Below, one piece after another: positions 1 to 6,911 of a DNA stretch of 18,484 nt. Under the pieces are notes generated by a model that had not been told where the DNA came from, made no database searches, and saw only the letters and a program-made list of their open reading frames with translations. Source of the stretch: Flavobacteriales bacterium (GTDB lineage: Bacteria; Bacteroidota; Bacteroidia; Flavobacteriales; Flavobacteriaceae). The stretch covers positions 1 to 18,484 of the forward strand of contig JALVLX010000001.1 of NCBI GenBank assembly GCA_027032855.1, given 5' to 3'. Position 1 is the first letter of the stretch; the number at the start of each line of letters is the position of its first letter. The translations under genes and the position numbers were made by a program.

Positions 1-91
1 GGGAACCGGTGATGAACTAATGCACAAATACGGTTTAGATGCCGACGGAATTTATGATGCTGTCAAACGTGTATTGAAGAAAAAACAGTAG
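1..91 (+). CDS. C-terminal end of a probable transketolase subunit (partial)
   Basis: Frame 2 is open from the left edge to a TAG at 89-91 and encodes the last 29 residues of a protein (GTGDELMHKYGLDADGIYD, then a Lys-rich end). The pattern Gly-Thr-x-x-Glu-Leu-Met-x-Lys-Tyr-Gly-Leu followed by a short amphipathic helix resembles the extreme C-terminus of split transketolase C-terminal subunits and related thiamine-diphosphate enzymes. If so, the protein works in the non-oxidative pentose phosphate pathway, as does rpe at 12063-12716. The fragment is too short for a firm assignment. The next gene starts 22 bp downstream on the same strand, so the two may be co-transcribed. Confidence 0.6.
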   Translation, partial: GTGDELMHKYGLDADGIYDAVKRVLKKKQ

Positions 92-113
92 TTTTTCAAA
101 AAAATATTTATCA

Positions 114-404
114 ATGAGTGAAGAAAACACGCAACATATCAAGCAAGTGATAGCTGCAATGCGCAAAGATAAAAAGCTCAAAAAAGGGCTTGAAAAAGCG
201 CAGGTCAAACAATTGTGGCGCAAATTGATGAGTGAGACGATTGACAAGTACACTTCAAATATCACTTATAGTAGTGGTACGTTGACCGTGTATTTGACCT
301 CATCGGCAATGCGTGAAGAGCTCAACAGGGGTAAAGACCGAATCATCAAATTGATTAATAATGAGTTGGGTGAAAACATCATAGTTAAGATTGTATTTAA
401 ATAA
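114..404 (+). CDS. DUF721/DciA-family protein, probable replicative helicase loader
   Basis: This 96-residue protein has the DUF721 (DciA-like) layout: an N-terminal helical, Lys-rich part (1-35), a Trp near residue 36 (KQLWRKLM), then a small alpha/beta KH-like domain with the strand pattern GTLTVYLTSSAMREEL (about 55-70) and a final INNELGENIIVKIVFK. DciA proteins recruit the replicative helicase DnaB in bacteria that lack DnaC or DnaI. The Bacteroidota versions are short, like this one, and often lie near recF, which is not visible here. The start is ATG at 114, with an A/T-rich leader and no Shine-Dalgarno sequence. Family assignment is fairly secure; the helicase-loading role comes from other members. 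Confidence 0.82.
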   Translation: MSEENTQHIKQVIAAMRKDKKLKKGLEKAQVKQLWRKLMSETIDKYTSNITYSSGTLTVYLTSSAMREELNRGKDRIIKLINNELGENIIVKIVFK

Positions 405-423
405 TTTATAAAATAGAAGATTT

Positions 424-939
424 TTGTTTAATATTAAAGAAAATAGTATCCGTAGAAAAACCAAGGAATTGGTTAAAACCCTTTCCAAACGGCAAATACC
501 TTCAGGTCCGGTTCGAAAAGTTGTGGTTCTTAACAATCCGCAATCAAATTTGACTTTTGAGAATTTAAAATATGTTCAAAAAACCTTTAATTTAAGCAGT
601 AGTCAATTTGATATTTTTACTTTTAAAGACAAAAACGACCACTACAACGAATTGCGCGGCATTGTAGCTGATAAAAATGTTTTTTCGACATTAGGAAAAA
701 TTGAAACCCCCGAAATCTTAGAGTTTCTAGATCGGTCTTATGACTTATTATTGGATTTTACAAACATGTCCAATTTCTATGAAAAACATCTATCTCTTTC
801 CATAAAAGTCTCTTTTAGAGTCGGTTATTTGAATGAAGAAGCATTATATGATTTAATGTTGGATATTCCTAAAGGAGATATTAAACTATTTGCCGATGAA
901 ACAGCCCGTTATTTGAAGATAATAGGGCTTCTAAGTTAA
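424..939 (+). CDS. DUF6913-like hypothetical protein (TTG start)
   Basis: This 171-residue protein has no signal peptide or membrane segment. It begins with a basic helix (RRKTKELVKTLSKRQ), then alternates strands and helices: RKVVVLNN, FDIFTFKD, a conserved-looking F-x-T-L-G-K-I segment, DLLLDFTNM, and a C-terminal KLFADETARYLKIIGLL helix. This order matches small Flavobacteriia proteins now labelled DUF6913, whose function is unknown. The only plausible start is TTG at 424: an in-frame TAA lies at 409-411 and no ATG occurs in the first two thirds of the frame. AGAAGA just upstream could act as a weak ribosome site. It lies 19 bp after the DciA-like gene. DUF6913 is recalled by similarity, not searched. 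Confidence 0.72.
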   Translation: MFNIKENSIRRKTKELVKTLSKRQIPSGPVRKVVVLNNPQSNLTFENLKYVQKTFNLSSSQFDIFTFKDKNDHYNELRGIVADKNVFSTLGKIETPEILEFLDRSYDLLLDFTNMSNFYEKHLSLSIKVSFRVGYLNEEALYDLMLDIPKGDIKLFADETARYLKIIGLLS

Positions 940-994
940 AACCGGTTGCGGTGTTTCATTAAAAAACTTCATTATTTCAATTGTCAAAAGACGA

Positions 995-1027
995 TTTTTT
1001 GAGGTAAGCGAAAAAAACTTAAATTTG
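995..1027 (+). promoter_or_regulatory. Bacteroidota-type promoter for the RemB-like gene
   Basis: TTTG at 998-1001, inside a T-rich run, is followed after 18 bp by TAAATTTG at 1020-1027. This fits the TTTG-N17-23-TAnnTTTG consensus of the primary sigma factor in Bacteroidota. It leaves a leader of about 10 nt before the ATG at 1044. It is the best two-box promoter match in the window. Confidence 0.72.
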
Positions 1028-1043
1028 TTCAAAATTTATTTGA

Positions 1044-2663
1044 ATGAAGAAAATCTTGATATTCCTAGCATTCTTGCTTTCACAGCATTTTTTGGCACAA
1101 CAGAAACTCTACGAAAAAAAAGACAAAAGCCAATTAAAAATACCGTATAATACTTTTGATTATAACGAAATTGAAGGACAAGTAGCCGACACCGTACATA
1201 CGGCTTTAAAACCTTGGCATTTTTATGAAGTCAATCCGGACATTATTCAAAATAGATACAAAAATTTACTTTTACACAAAAAATCTTGGTTTGGTCGTAA
1301 GCTTTTTGACGAACACTTTTTTGCTATAAACGGGCCTGATTATTGGATCAGTATTGACCCGGTGGTTGATGGGCGTTTCGGTAAAGATAATTTAGATACC
1401 AAAACTTTTCAAAATACACGAGCCATCAGGGTAGAGGGGGCTTTAGGTCAAAAATTTTCTTTTAGTTCCACCGTAGCAGAAAATTATGCCGTTTTTCCCA
1501 AGTTCTTAGAACGTTATGCATGGACTACCCGCCCGCACATTATTCCGGGTTACGGACTTAACAAAAGTGAAGATATGTTGCATACTGATTTTCCGGATGC
1601 AGCCGGCTATATGGCTTTCAAACCAAGTAAATTTTTCTTTTTTGAGCTTGGTCACGGCAAGCATTTTATTGGAGAAGGTTATCGTTCGTTGTTTTTGTCG
1701 GACAATGCAACCAACTATCCGTATTTTCAAGTATCTGCACATTTTTGGCATGTCAAATATACAACCATGTGGACAGCTTATCAAGATTTGCGACCGGAAT
1801 ATACCGTTAATGGTGTTTATAAAAAGAAATTCTCGGCAATACATTATATCAGTTGGAATGCCACTAAAAAACTGAATTTCGGATTCTTCGAATCGGTTAT
1901 CTGGTACAATGAAAACAGAAGGGGATTTGATGTAAATTTTCTCAATCCTTTGATTTTCTTTAAAACCGTTGAATATGAAGCGGGTTCCAATGCCTCAAAT
2001 ACAGTTATCGGTTTATTATCGCGATACAGATTGCCAAAAAAAATCAGTGTTTACGGACAATTTTTGCTGGACGAAATGACGGTCAAGAAGTTTTTTGGAA
2101 CCAAAGGCTATTGGGGCAACAAGTTTGGCTATCAATTGGGCGTGAAGTATCACGACGCGTTTAACATTCCCAACCTGTTTGTCAGAGCCGAATACAATCA
2201 CGTACGACCTTATACTTACGCACACAATACCTTAACCAATTATGCCCATAATTACCAAGCACTGGCACACCCTTGGGGGGCTAATTTCAAAGAAGTTTTG
2301 TTTGAACAACAATACCGAAAAAAACGTTTGTATGTGCATAATATCATGATTTCCGGACAAAAAGGTTTTGATTTTCCCAATGATTCTATTGCTTACGGTG
2401 GTGATGTTTACAACTACATCCGTCCACAAGATAAAAATGATAATAAGTATATGTTGCAAGGTAATTTGGGTAAAATATTTTACGACAATTTTGAAGCGGG
2501 GTATATTGTCAATCCGGCTACAAATCTGAAGCTTTTCGGTGGATTTATCTATCGTAAAACTAGCATAGAAGCCCCAACGGAAACAATTAAAAACGAAACG
2601 ACAAAGTATTTCTATATAGGTGTAAGAACGCATCTATGGAATGACCATTTTGATTTGTTTTAA
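1044..2663 (+). CDS. Outer-membrane beta-barrel protein, gliding protein RemB-like (Wzi-type fold)
   Basis: This 539-residue protein starts with a Sec signal peptide (MKKILIFLAFLLSQHFLAQ), so it is exported. The mature part is rich in aromatic residues and alternating strands, contains no cytoplasmic enzyme motif, and ends with a strand RTHLWNDHFDLF, as an outer-membrane barrel would. Features such as FNINGP/FAINGPDYWISIDPV, ELGHGKHFIGEGYRSLFLSDNA and the repeated WHVKYTTMW-type strands recall the capsule-assembly Wzi family and its Flavobacteriia relatives annotated as gliding motility protein RemB. Finding it just upstream of nadE agrees with the RemB gene order I recall. It has its own promoter at 995-1027 and ends in a palindrome at 2661-2697. 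The barrel is well supported; the RemB name and a gliding role are inference. Confidence 0.68.
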   Translation: MKKILIFLAFLLSQHFLAQQKLYEKKDKSQLKIPYNTFDYNEIEGQVADTVHTALKPWHFYEVNPDIIQNRYKNLLLHKKSWFGRKLFDEHFFAINGPDYWISIDPVVDGRFGKDNLDTKTFQNTRAIRVEGALGQKFSFSSTVAENYAVFPKFLERYAWTTRPHIIPGYGLNKSEDMLHTDFPDAAGYMAFKPSKFFFFELGHGKHFIGEGYRSLFLSDNATNYPYFQVSAHFWHVKYTTMWTAYQDLRPEYTVNGVYKKKFSAIHYISWNATKKLNFGFFESVIWYNENRRGFDVNFLNPLIFFKTVEYEAGSNASNTVIGLLSRYRLPKKISVYGQFLLDEMTVKKFFGTKGYWGNKFGYQLGVKYHDAFNIPNLFVRAEYNHVRPYTYAHNTLTNYAHNYQALAHPWGANFKEVLFEQQYRKKRLYVHNIMISGQKGFDFPNDSIAYGGDVYNYIRPQDKNDNKYMLQGNLGKIFYDNFEAGYIVNPATNLKLFGGFIYRKTSIEAPTETIKNETTKYFYIGVRTHLWNDHFDLF

Positions 2664-2697
2664 TTTGTAGAGACGAAATATATTTCGTCTCAAATTA
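2661..2697. repeat. Long palindrome after the RemB-like gene
   Basis: GAGACGAAATA at 2670-2680 is followed directly by its exact reverse complement TATTTCGTCTC at 2681-2691, a perfect 22-bp palindrome. TAATTTG at 2661-2667 also matches CAAATTA at 2691-2697, lengthening the arms. The left arm overlaps the stop codon of the RemB-like gene. No T-run follows on either strand, so it is not a classical terminator. The GTAGAGACG start resembles a palindromic dispersed repeat seen in several bacterial phyla. Confidence 0.8.
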
Positions 2698-2906
2698 TCA
2701 AACAACAAGTTAATAATGTCAAGCGACAAAGTGCGGGGTGCGTTTGAATTGAAAATGAAAAATGGAGAATGGAACGAAGTGACATCCCGTCTCCACTGTG
2801 AGCGGGATTGATAACGAGATTTCTTATCGCTTCTATGTTGCTCTGTCTAAATGATACACAACCATCAAATAAACGATTAACCATATAACCAGATAACAGA
2901 ATAAAT
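2698..2906. other. Repeat-rich spacer before nadE
   Basis: I see no convincing gene in this stretch. It holds a heptad tract of the form RAATGRA (gaattga, aaatgaa, aaatgga, gaatgga at 2746-2773), a hairpin ATCCCG-t-CTC-cactgt-GAG-CGGGAT at 2784-2808, a smaller GATAA/TTATC inverted repeat at 2810-2828, and an octad tract (gattaacc, atataacc, agataaca, gaataaat at 2875-2906) that ends exactly at the nadE ATG. No TAnnTTTG promoter box was found, so nadE may be read from the upstream promoter. Confidence 0.6.
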
Positions 2907-4544
2907 ATGAAAATAGCTCTGGCACAAATTAACGTCATCATAGGCGATTTTGAATACAATACCCGTAAAATTCTTAAATATATTTCTTTGGCAAAAGATA
3001 AGGGAGCCGATATCGTTATTTTTCCGGAATTGGCAATAACAGGCTATCCTCCTAGAGATTTTCTTGAGTTTGCGGATTTTATTGAAAAAGCAGAACAGCG
3101 TATTGAACAGATTAAACAAGCGACTGAAGACATTGCCGTTGTCATTGGGACGCCGACTCGTAATCCGGTGATTGAAGGAAAAGATTTGTACAATTCGGTC
3201 GTGTTTTTGTACCAAGGCAAAGAAATATATCGCCAGCACAAAACGCTGTTGCCGACTTATGATATTTTTGATGAAGCCCGTTATTTTGAAGAAGCTACCG
3301 AATGGCAAACAGTAGAATTTAAGGGACATAAAATAGCTTTAAGCGTATGCGAAGATTTATGGAATTTGGGAAACGAAAATCCGCTTTATACCATCAATCC
3401 GATGGCGCAATTGATGCCACAACAGCCTGATTTTATCATCAATGTATCGGCAAGTCCGTTTGATTATACACATGCTGAAGAACGCATTAGGATTTTGAAG
3501 GAAAACGTCAAAGCCTATCAAATTCCGGTTTTTTATGTCAACCACGTAGGCGCGCAGACCGATATTATTTTTGATGGTGGTTCGTTGGTAATAGCACCCA
3601 ATCAAACCGTGCATACCGAAATGCCCTATTTTGTTGAAGATTTGCAAATAATTGATTTAGAAGAAGTTAAGGCTAACGAGATTAGCAGAGAGCAAGTCAA
3701 AGACAAAATTCCGATGATACACGAAGCCTTGGTATTAGGCATAAAAGATTATTTCGGCAAAATTGGTTTTAAGACGGCTGTTGTCGGACTGTCGGGTGGT
3801 TTGGATTCTGCCGTAACGACGGTATTGGCTGTTGAAGCACTCGGAAAGGAAAACGTACGGGTATTGTTGATGCCGTCACAGTTTTCATCGGATCATTCGG
3901 TCAAAGATGCTGAAGATTTGGCTAAAAATTTAGGCATCCGCTACGATATTCTCCCGATAAAGGATATTTTTGAAAGTTATACCCAACAACTCAATCCGCT
4001 GTTTGAAGGACATGATTTTGATGTAACGGAAGAAAATATTCAAGCGCGTATCAGAGGTAATCTGTTGATGGCGATTTCCAACAAGTTCGGAAATATTTTA
4101 CTCAACACCAGCAACAAAAGTGAGATGTCTGTTGGTTACGGGACACTTTACGGCGATTTGGCGGGTGGTATTTCCGTCATTGCCGATGTGTATAAAACCG
4201 AGGTCTATGATTTGGCGCGCTATATCAATCGTGATAAGGAAATAATCCCAATTAACACGATACAAAAACCGCCGTCAGCCGAACTGCGCCCTAACCAAAA
4301 AGACAGTGACAGCTTGCCGGATTATGATATTTTGGATACGATTTTAAAACAATATATTGAAGAGCGCCGAGGACCAAAAGAAATCATTGCCCAAGGTTAT
4401 GACCGGACATTGGTTGAAAGAATATTGAAAATGGTAAATAGAAATGAATTTAAACGTCACCAAACCGCACCGGTCTTACGGGTTAGTCCCAAAGCATTTG
4501 GTATGGGTAGGCGTATGCCTATTGTGGCTAAGTATTTGGAGTAG
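2907..4544 (+). CDS. nadE: Glutamine-dependent NAD(+) synthase
   Basis: This cytoplasmic enzyme performs the last step of NAD synthesis: ATP-dependent amidation of nicotinic acid adenine dinucleotide using glutamine. The 545-residue chain has two domains. Residues 1-260 are a nitrilase-type glutaminase with Glu41 (FPELAITGYPPRD), Lys112 (HKTLLPTYD) and Cys148 (SVCEDLWN) as the catalytic triad. Residues 265-545 are the synthetase, with the ATP pyrophosphatase loop SGGLDSA at 296-302 and LLNTSNKSEMSVGYGTLYGD at 398-417. The length fits the shorter two-domain bacterial type rather than the roughly 680-residue form. ATG at 2907 follows an octad tract. The gene converges on the HEAT-like gene with 3 bp between stops. 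In many Flavobacteriia nadE adjoins gldB and gldC, which are absent here. Confidence 0.95.
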   Translation: MKIALAQINVIIGDFEYNTRKILKYISLAKDKGADIVIFPELAITGYPPRDFLEFADFIEKAEQRIEQIKQATEDIAVVIGTPTRNPVIEGKDLYNSVVFLYQGKEIYRQHKTLLPTYDIFDEARYFEEATEWQTVEFKGHKIALSVCEDLWNLGNENPLYTINPMAQLMPQQPDFIINVSASPFDYTHAEERIRILKENVKAYQIPVFYVNHVGAQTDIIFDGGSLVIAPNQTVHTEMPYFVEDLQIIDLEEVKANEISREQVKDKIPMIHEALVLGIKDYFGKIGFKTAVVGLSGGLDSAVTTVLAVEALGKENVRVLLMPSQFSSDHSVKDAEDLAKNLGIRYDILPIKDIFESYTQQLNPLFEGHDFDVTEENIQARIRGNLLMAISNKFGNILLNTSNKSEMSVGYGTLYGDLAGGISVIADVYKTEVYDLARYINRDKEIIPINTIQKPPSAELRPNQKDSDSLPDYDILDTILKQYIEERRGPKEIIAQGYDRTLVERILKMVNRNEFKRHQTAPVLRVSPKAFGMGRRMPIVAKYLE

Positions 4545-4547
4545 TTT

Positions 4548-5114
4548 TTAAATATTTTTCAGACGTTTTAAAATCTTCTCAGCACGGTTGCGGTATCCGG
4601 CACTTTGCGATACAATATTCTCCGATAATATGGCTTTGAGTTCCGGAAGCACCCATTTTTCAGAAGCAGGCAGTTGTCCCAAATCAAACACAATTTGCAT
4701 AGCCTGCACTTTGGTAGCCACGCGATAATCACCTATAAGCCAGTCAAAAGCAACGGTAATGATCATATAAATCTGTGTTACTGTCAAAGGGATTTTTATT
4801 TCTTCTTTTGAAGACAAGTGTTTTTGAACCATCAAGTACGTGATTTTAGCCACCGGACGAACAGCTGAATCGTTTTTTATGAGTGCTAAGGATTTGATAA
4901 AGAAATCCAGATGTGGCAACAATAAATTAAAATCTTTAAAAACAACAAATTCCAAAACCCAAGCGGCTTTGTAGTGCCAAGTGTATGAAGGTGTGAAGGA
5001 CAATTGCAATAATTCTGAAATTTTTTCCGGATGGTTTAAGAAATAGTTTGCGGCTTGTAGTCTGTTCTCCCTACCGGCGTCGGGGAGTTGTTCTATAATT
5101 TTCTTGGCAGACAT
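4548..5114 (-). CDS. HEAT-like helical protein (family sometimes mislabelled adenylosuccinate lyase)
   Basis: This 188-residue all-helical protein has no signal peptide. Blocks near 50 (HYKAAWVLEFV), 83 (SAVRPVAKI), 123 (FDWLIGDYRVATKVQAM) and 170 (SAGYRNRAEKILKRL) look like paired helices of a HEAT or ARM repeat fold. I recall a Flavobacteriia family of the same size and motifs that databases often call adenylosuccinate lyase. That name appears unsupported: I see none of the signature sequence of that enzyme, and the chain is less than half its usual length. Function is unknown; a protein-binding role is a guess. It is the last gene of the minus-strand cluster, 61 bp after the YqiA-like gene, with a GTTGAAA heptad tract between them. 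Confidence 0.75.
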   Translation of the reverse strand: MSAKKIIEQLPDAGRENRLQAANYFLNHPEKISELLQLSFTPSYTWHYKAAWVLEFVVFKDFNLLLPHLDFFIKSLALIKNDSAVRPVAKITYLMVQKHLSSKEEIKIPLTVTQIYMIITVAFDWLIGDYRVATKVQAMQIVFDLGQLPASEKWVLPELKAILSENIVSQSAGYRNRAEKILKRLKNI

Positions 5115-5123
5115 ATATGAGGA

Positions 5124-5158
5124 GTTGTAAGTTGAAAGTGAAAAGTTGAAAGTTTTTT
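5124..5158. repeat. GTTGAAA heptad tract
   Basis: Five consecutive 7-bp units in perfect register: gttgtaa, gttgaaa, gtgaaaa, gttgaaa, gtttttt. It lies in the 61-bp gap between the YqiA-like and HEAT-like genes. The same unit recurs at 17492-17520. Confidence 0.75.
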
Positions 5159-5175
5159 ATAATCTGTTATTGTTC

Positions 5176-5658
5176 TTATTGCTTTTTACTAAACAAACCG
5201 GATTTTGCAGCAACGTCCAAAAAAACTTCAAAAGGTGTTTGGTGTTCAATGTCATATTCAAATATTTTGTAGCGTTGTTGCCATTCTTTTAATAATTGCT
5301 TGGTGATGTCCGGAATAATAACAGGGTCACGTTTGCCCAAACTGATAATATGTTCAGTATCAGATGCCAATTGACGGTTATCCGGACGTATCAAAACACT
5401 CATAATCAATGCCGGATTGAGTAAAAGTGTTGGAATCCGGTAATAATTTCCCAAATGAAAACCAAAAAATCCTCCCATACTACTCCCTACAATAACGTCA
5501 GGAGAGTGGTGTTGAATTAGTTTTTCAATTTTTTTATAAGCTTCGGGGATATTTTGATAGGATAACAATGGATTAACCACTTTGCCAAATCGTTGTAACC
5601 ATTTAGTACGGCTGGTAATATTGGTGCTGTTTAATCCGTGTAAATACAGAGTAGTCAT
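5176..5658 (-). CDS. YqiA-like alpha/beta hydrolase (UPF0227-type esterase)
   Basis: This 160-residue protein has the compact alpha/beta-hydrolase form of the YqiA/YcfP family: an N-terminal YLHGLNS oxyanion loop (5-11), the nucleophile elbow GSSMGG with Ser60, a probable acid Asp111 in GKRDPVI, and a candidate His139 in IEHQTPFE. It would be a cytoplasmic esterase or thioesterase of unknown substrate. It is near-minimal in length for the fold, and the cap is absent. The ATG at 5658 overlaps the waaA stop by 4 bp, implying translational coupling with lipopolysaccharide core synthesis. The family is secure; substrate and physiological role are unknown. Confidence 0.82.
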   Translation of the reverse strand: MTTLYLHGLNSTNITSRTKWLQRFGKVVNPLLSYQNIPEAYKKIEKLIQHHSPDVIVGSSMGGFFGFHLGNYYRIPTLLLNPALIMSVLIRPDNRQLASDTEHIISLGKRDPVIIPDITKQLLKEWQQRYKIFEYDIEHQTPFEVFLDVAAKSGLFSKKQ

Positions 5659-6890
5659 AGTTCTAAATGTTTCATGATTTTATCGGTAGCTCCAACATTT
5701 TTAAGCGCATACTCTTTGGTTATCCGGGCTTTTTGCTCTCGCAAATCCGGATTTTGAATGAGGTTGTCCAAAATGTTTTGCAGTTCAGCATAGTTTTGAA
5801 TGCTTACCAATCCGCCTAACATTTTTAAATCAACAGCTTCCTTGAATTTGTCAATATGAGGACCGGTTATGATAGGGACCCCGAAAACCGCCGGCTCCTG
5901 AATATTATGAATACTTTTACCAAAACCATTGCCGATATAAACCATGTCTGCATCGGCGTAAATTTTATTGAGCAACCCTATAGTGTTTAATATCAGTACT
6001 TTGCAGTCTGTAAATTTTGTGTTTTTTTCTATTCCGGAGTAACGGATTGTCGAAACTTGCAATTTTTTTTCAATCTCGTCAATATGTGCATCGTTAACTT
6101 CATGAGGCGCGATGATTATTTTAAAATCATGCGGACTTTCATTGATATATTGTGCCAGCAAATCTTCATCTTTTGGCCAAGTACTGCCGGCTATCAACAG
6201 CAATTTGTCTTGCTTAAAATTTTTGACAAAATCATAAGATTGTGTAGTTTGAGCTATTTGATACACACGGTCAAAACGGGTGTCGCCTGTCACAGTAATG
6301 TTTTGAAAACCTTGTTGATGCAATACTTTTTTGGAATTCACATCTTGCACAAAAAAATGATTGATGGCTTGTAATGAATCTTTCAGCCAAGGATTGTAGG
6401 CTTTGAAAAACGGATGATTTTTGGCAAACAGCCCCGAAATAAGATAAGTTTTGATTTGACGGTTTTTCAATTCGTGTAAATAGTTGGGCCACAAATCATA
6501 TTTTACAAAAAACACTGCGGATGGTTGTACCAAATCAAGGAATTTTTTGACGTTTCGGCGTGTATCTATTGGCAGGTAGCTGACACAATCTGCCGGTGTT
6601 TTATCTTTTTTCACTTCGTATCCGGAAGAGGAAAAGAAGGTTAAAATTATTTGATAATCAGAGTGTTGTTGTCTTATTTTTTCTATTAAAGGTAAGGCTT
6701 GCTCATATTCTCCCAAAGACGAAACGTGAAACCAAATATTTTTTTTACCGGATTGCAAACAAGCCTTAAGTTTTGGAAAGAGTTGTTTTTGTCCGGTTGC
6801 AAAATACCGGACTTTTTGCCCAAAAAAATTTCCGAAAAGTCCTAATAACTTTCCGGAAACCTGTAGCAATATATTGTATAAATATTTCAA
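5655..6890 (-). CDS. waaA: 3-deoxy-D-manno-octulosonic acid (Kdo) transferase
   Basis: WaaA/KdtA transfers Kdo from CMP-Kdo to the lipid A precursor at the cytoplasmic face of the inner membrane, an early lipopolysaccharide step. The 411-residue chain has the expected two-lobed GT-B layout: an N-terminal hydrophobic stretch (YNILLQVSGKLLGLFGNFFG) for membrane contact, then FHVSSLGEYEQA at 54-65 containing the likely catalytic Glu61, VKYDLWPNYL, GSTWPKDEDLL and, in the C-terminal lobe, IYADADMVYIGNGFG with IQEPAVFGVPIITGP. The start must be TTG at 6890, because an in-frame TAA lies 12 bp upstream and no ATG intervenes. It lies 21 bp after dnaN and overlaps the hydrolase gene downstream. Confidence 0.93.
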   Translation of the reverse strand: MKYLYNILLQVSGKLLGLFGNFFGQKVRYFATGQKQLFPKLKACLQSGKKNIWFHVSSLGEYEQALPLIEKIRQQHSDYQIILTFFSSSGYEVKKDKTPADCVSYLPIDTRRNVKKFLDLVQPSAVFFVKYDLWPNYLHELKNRQIKTYLISGLFAKNHPFFKAYNPWLKDSLQAINHFFVQDVNSKKVLHQQGFQNITVTGDTRFDRVYQIAQTTQSYDFVKNFKQDKLLLIAGSTWPKDEDLLAQYINESPHDFKIIIAPHEVNDAHIDEIEKKLQVSTIRYSGIEKNTKFTDCKVLILNTIGLLNKIYADADMVYIGNGFGKSIHNIQEPAVFGVPIITGPHIDKFKEAVDLKMLGGLVSIQNYAELQNILDNLIQNPDLREQKARITKEYALKNVGATDKIMKHLEL

Positions 6891-6911
6891 CTTTATATGT
6901 TAAGTTAATAT

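Noticed and set aside
1506..2633. Several overlapping frames of 69-133 codons inside the RemB-like gene
   Set aside because: They are shadows of a clearly coding frame with a signal peptide and barrel pattern.
2690..2959. An 89-codon minus-strand reading frame across the nadE spacer
   Set aside because: It overlaps the nadE start, consists of repeat sequence, and its translation has no domain-like pattern; it is most likely chance.
4545..4547. Terminator between the convergent nadE and HEAT-like genes
   Set aside because: The gap is 3 bp and I found no stem-loop followed by a T-run.
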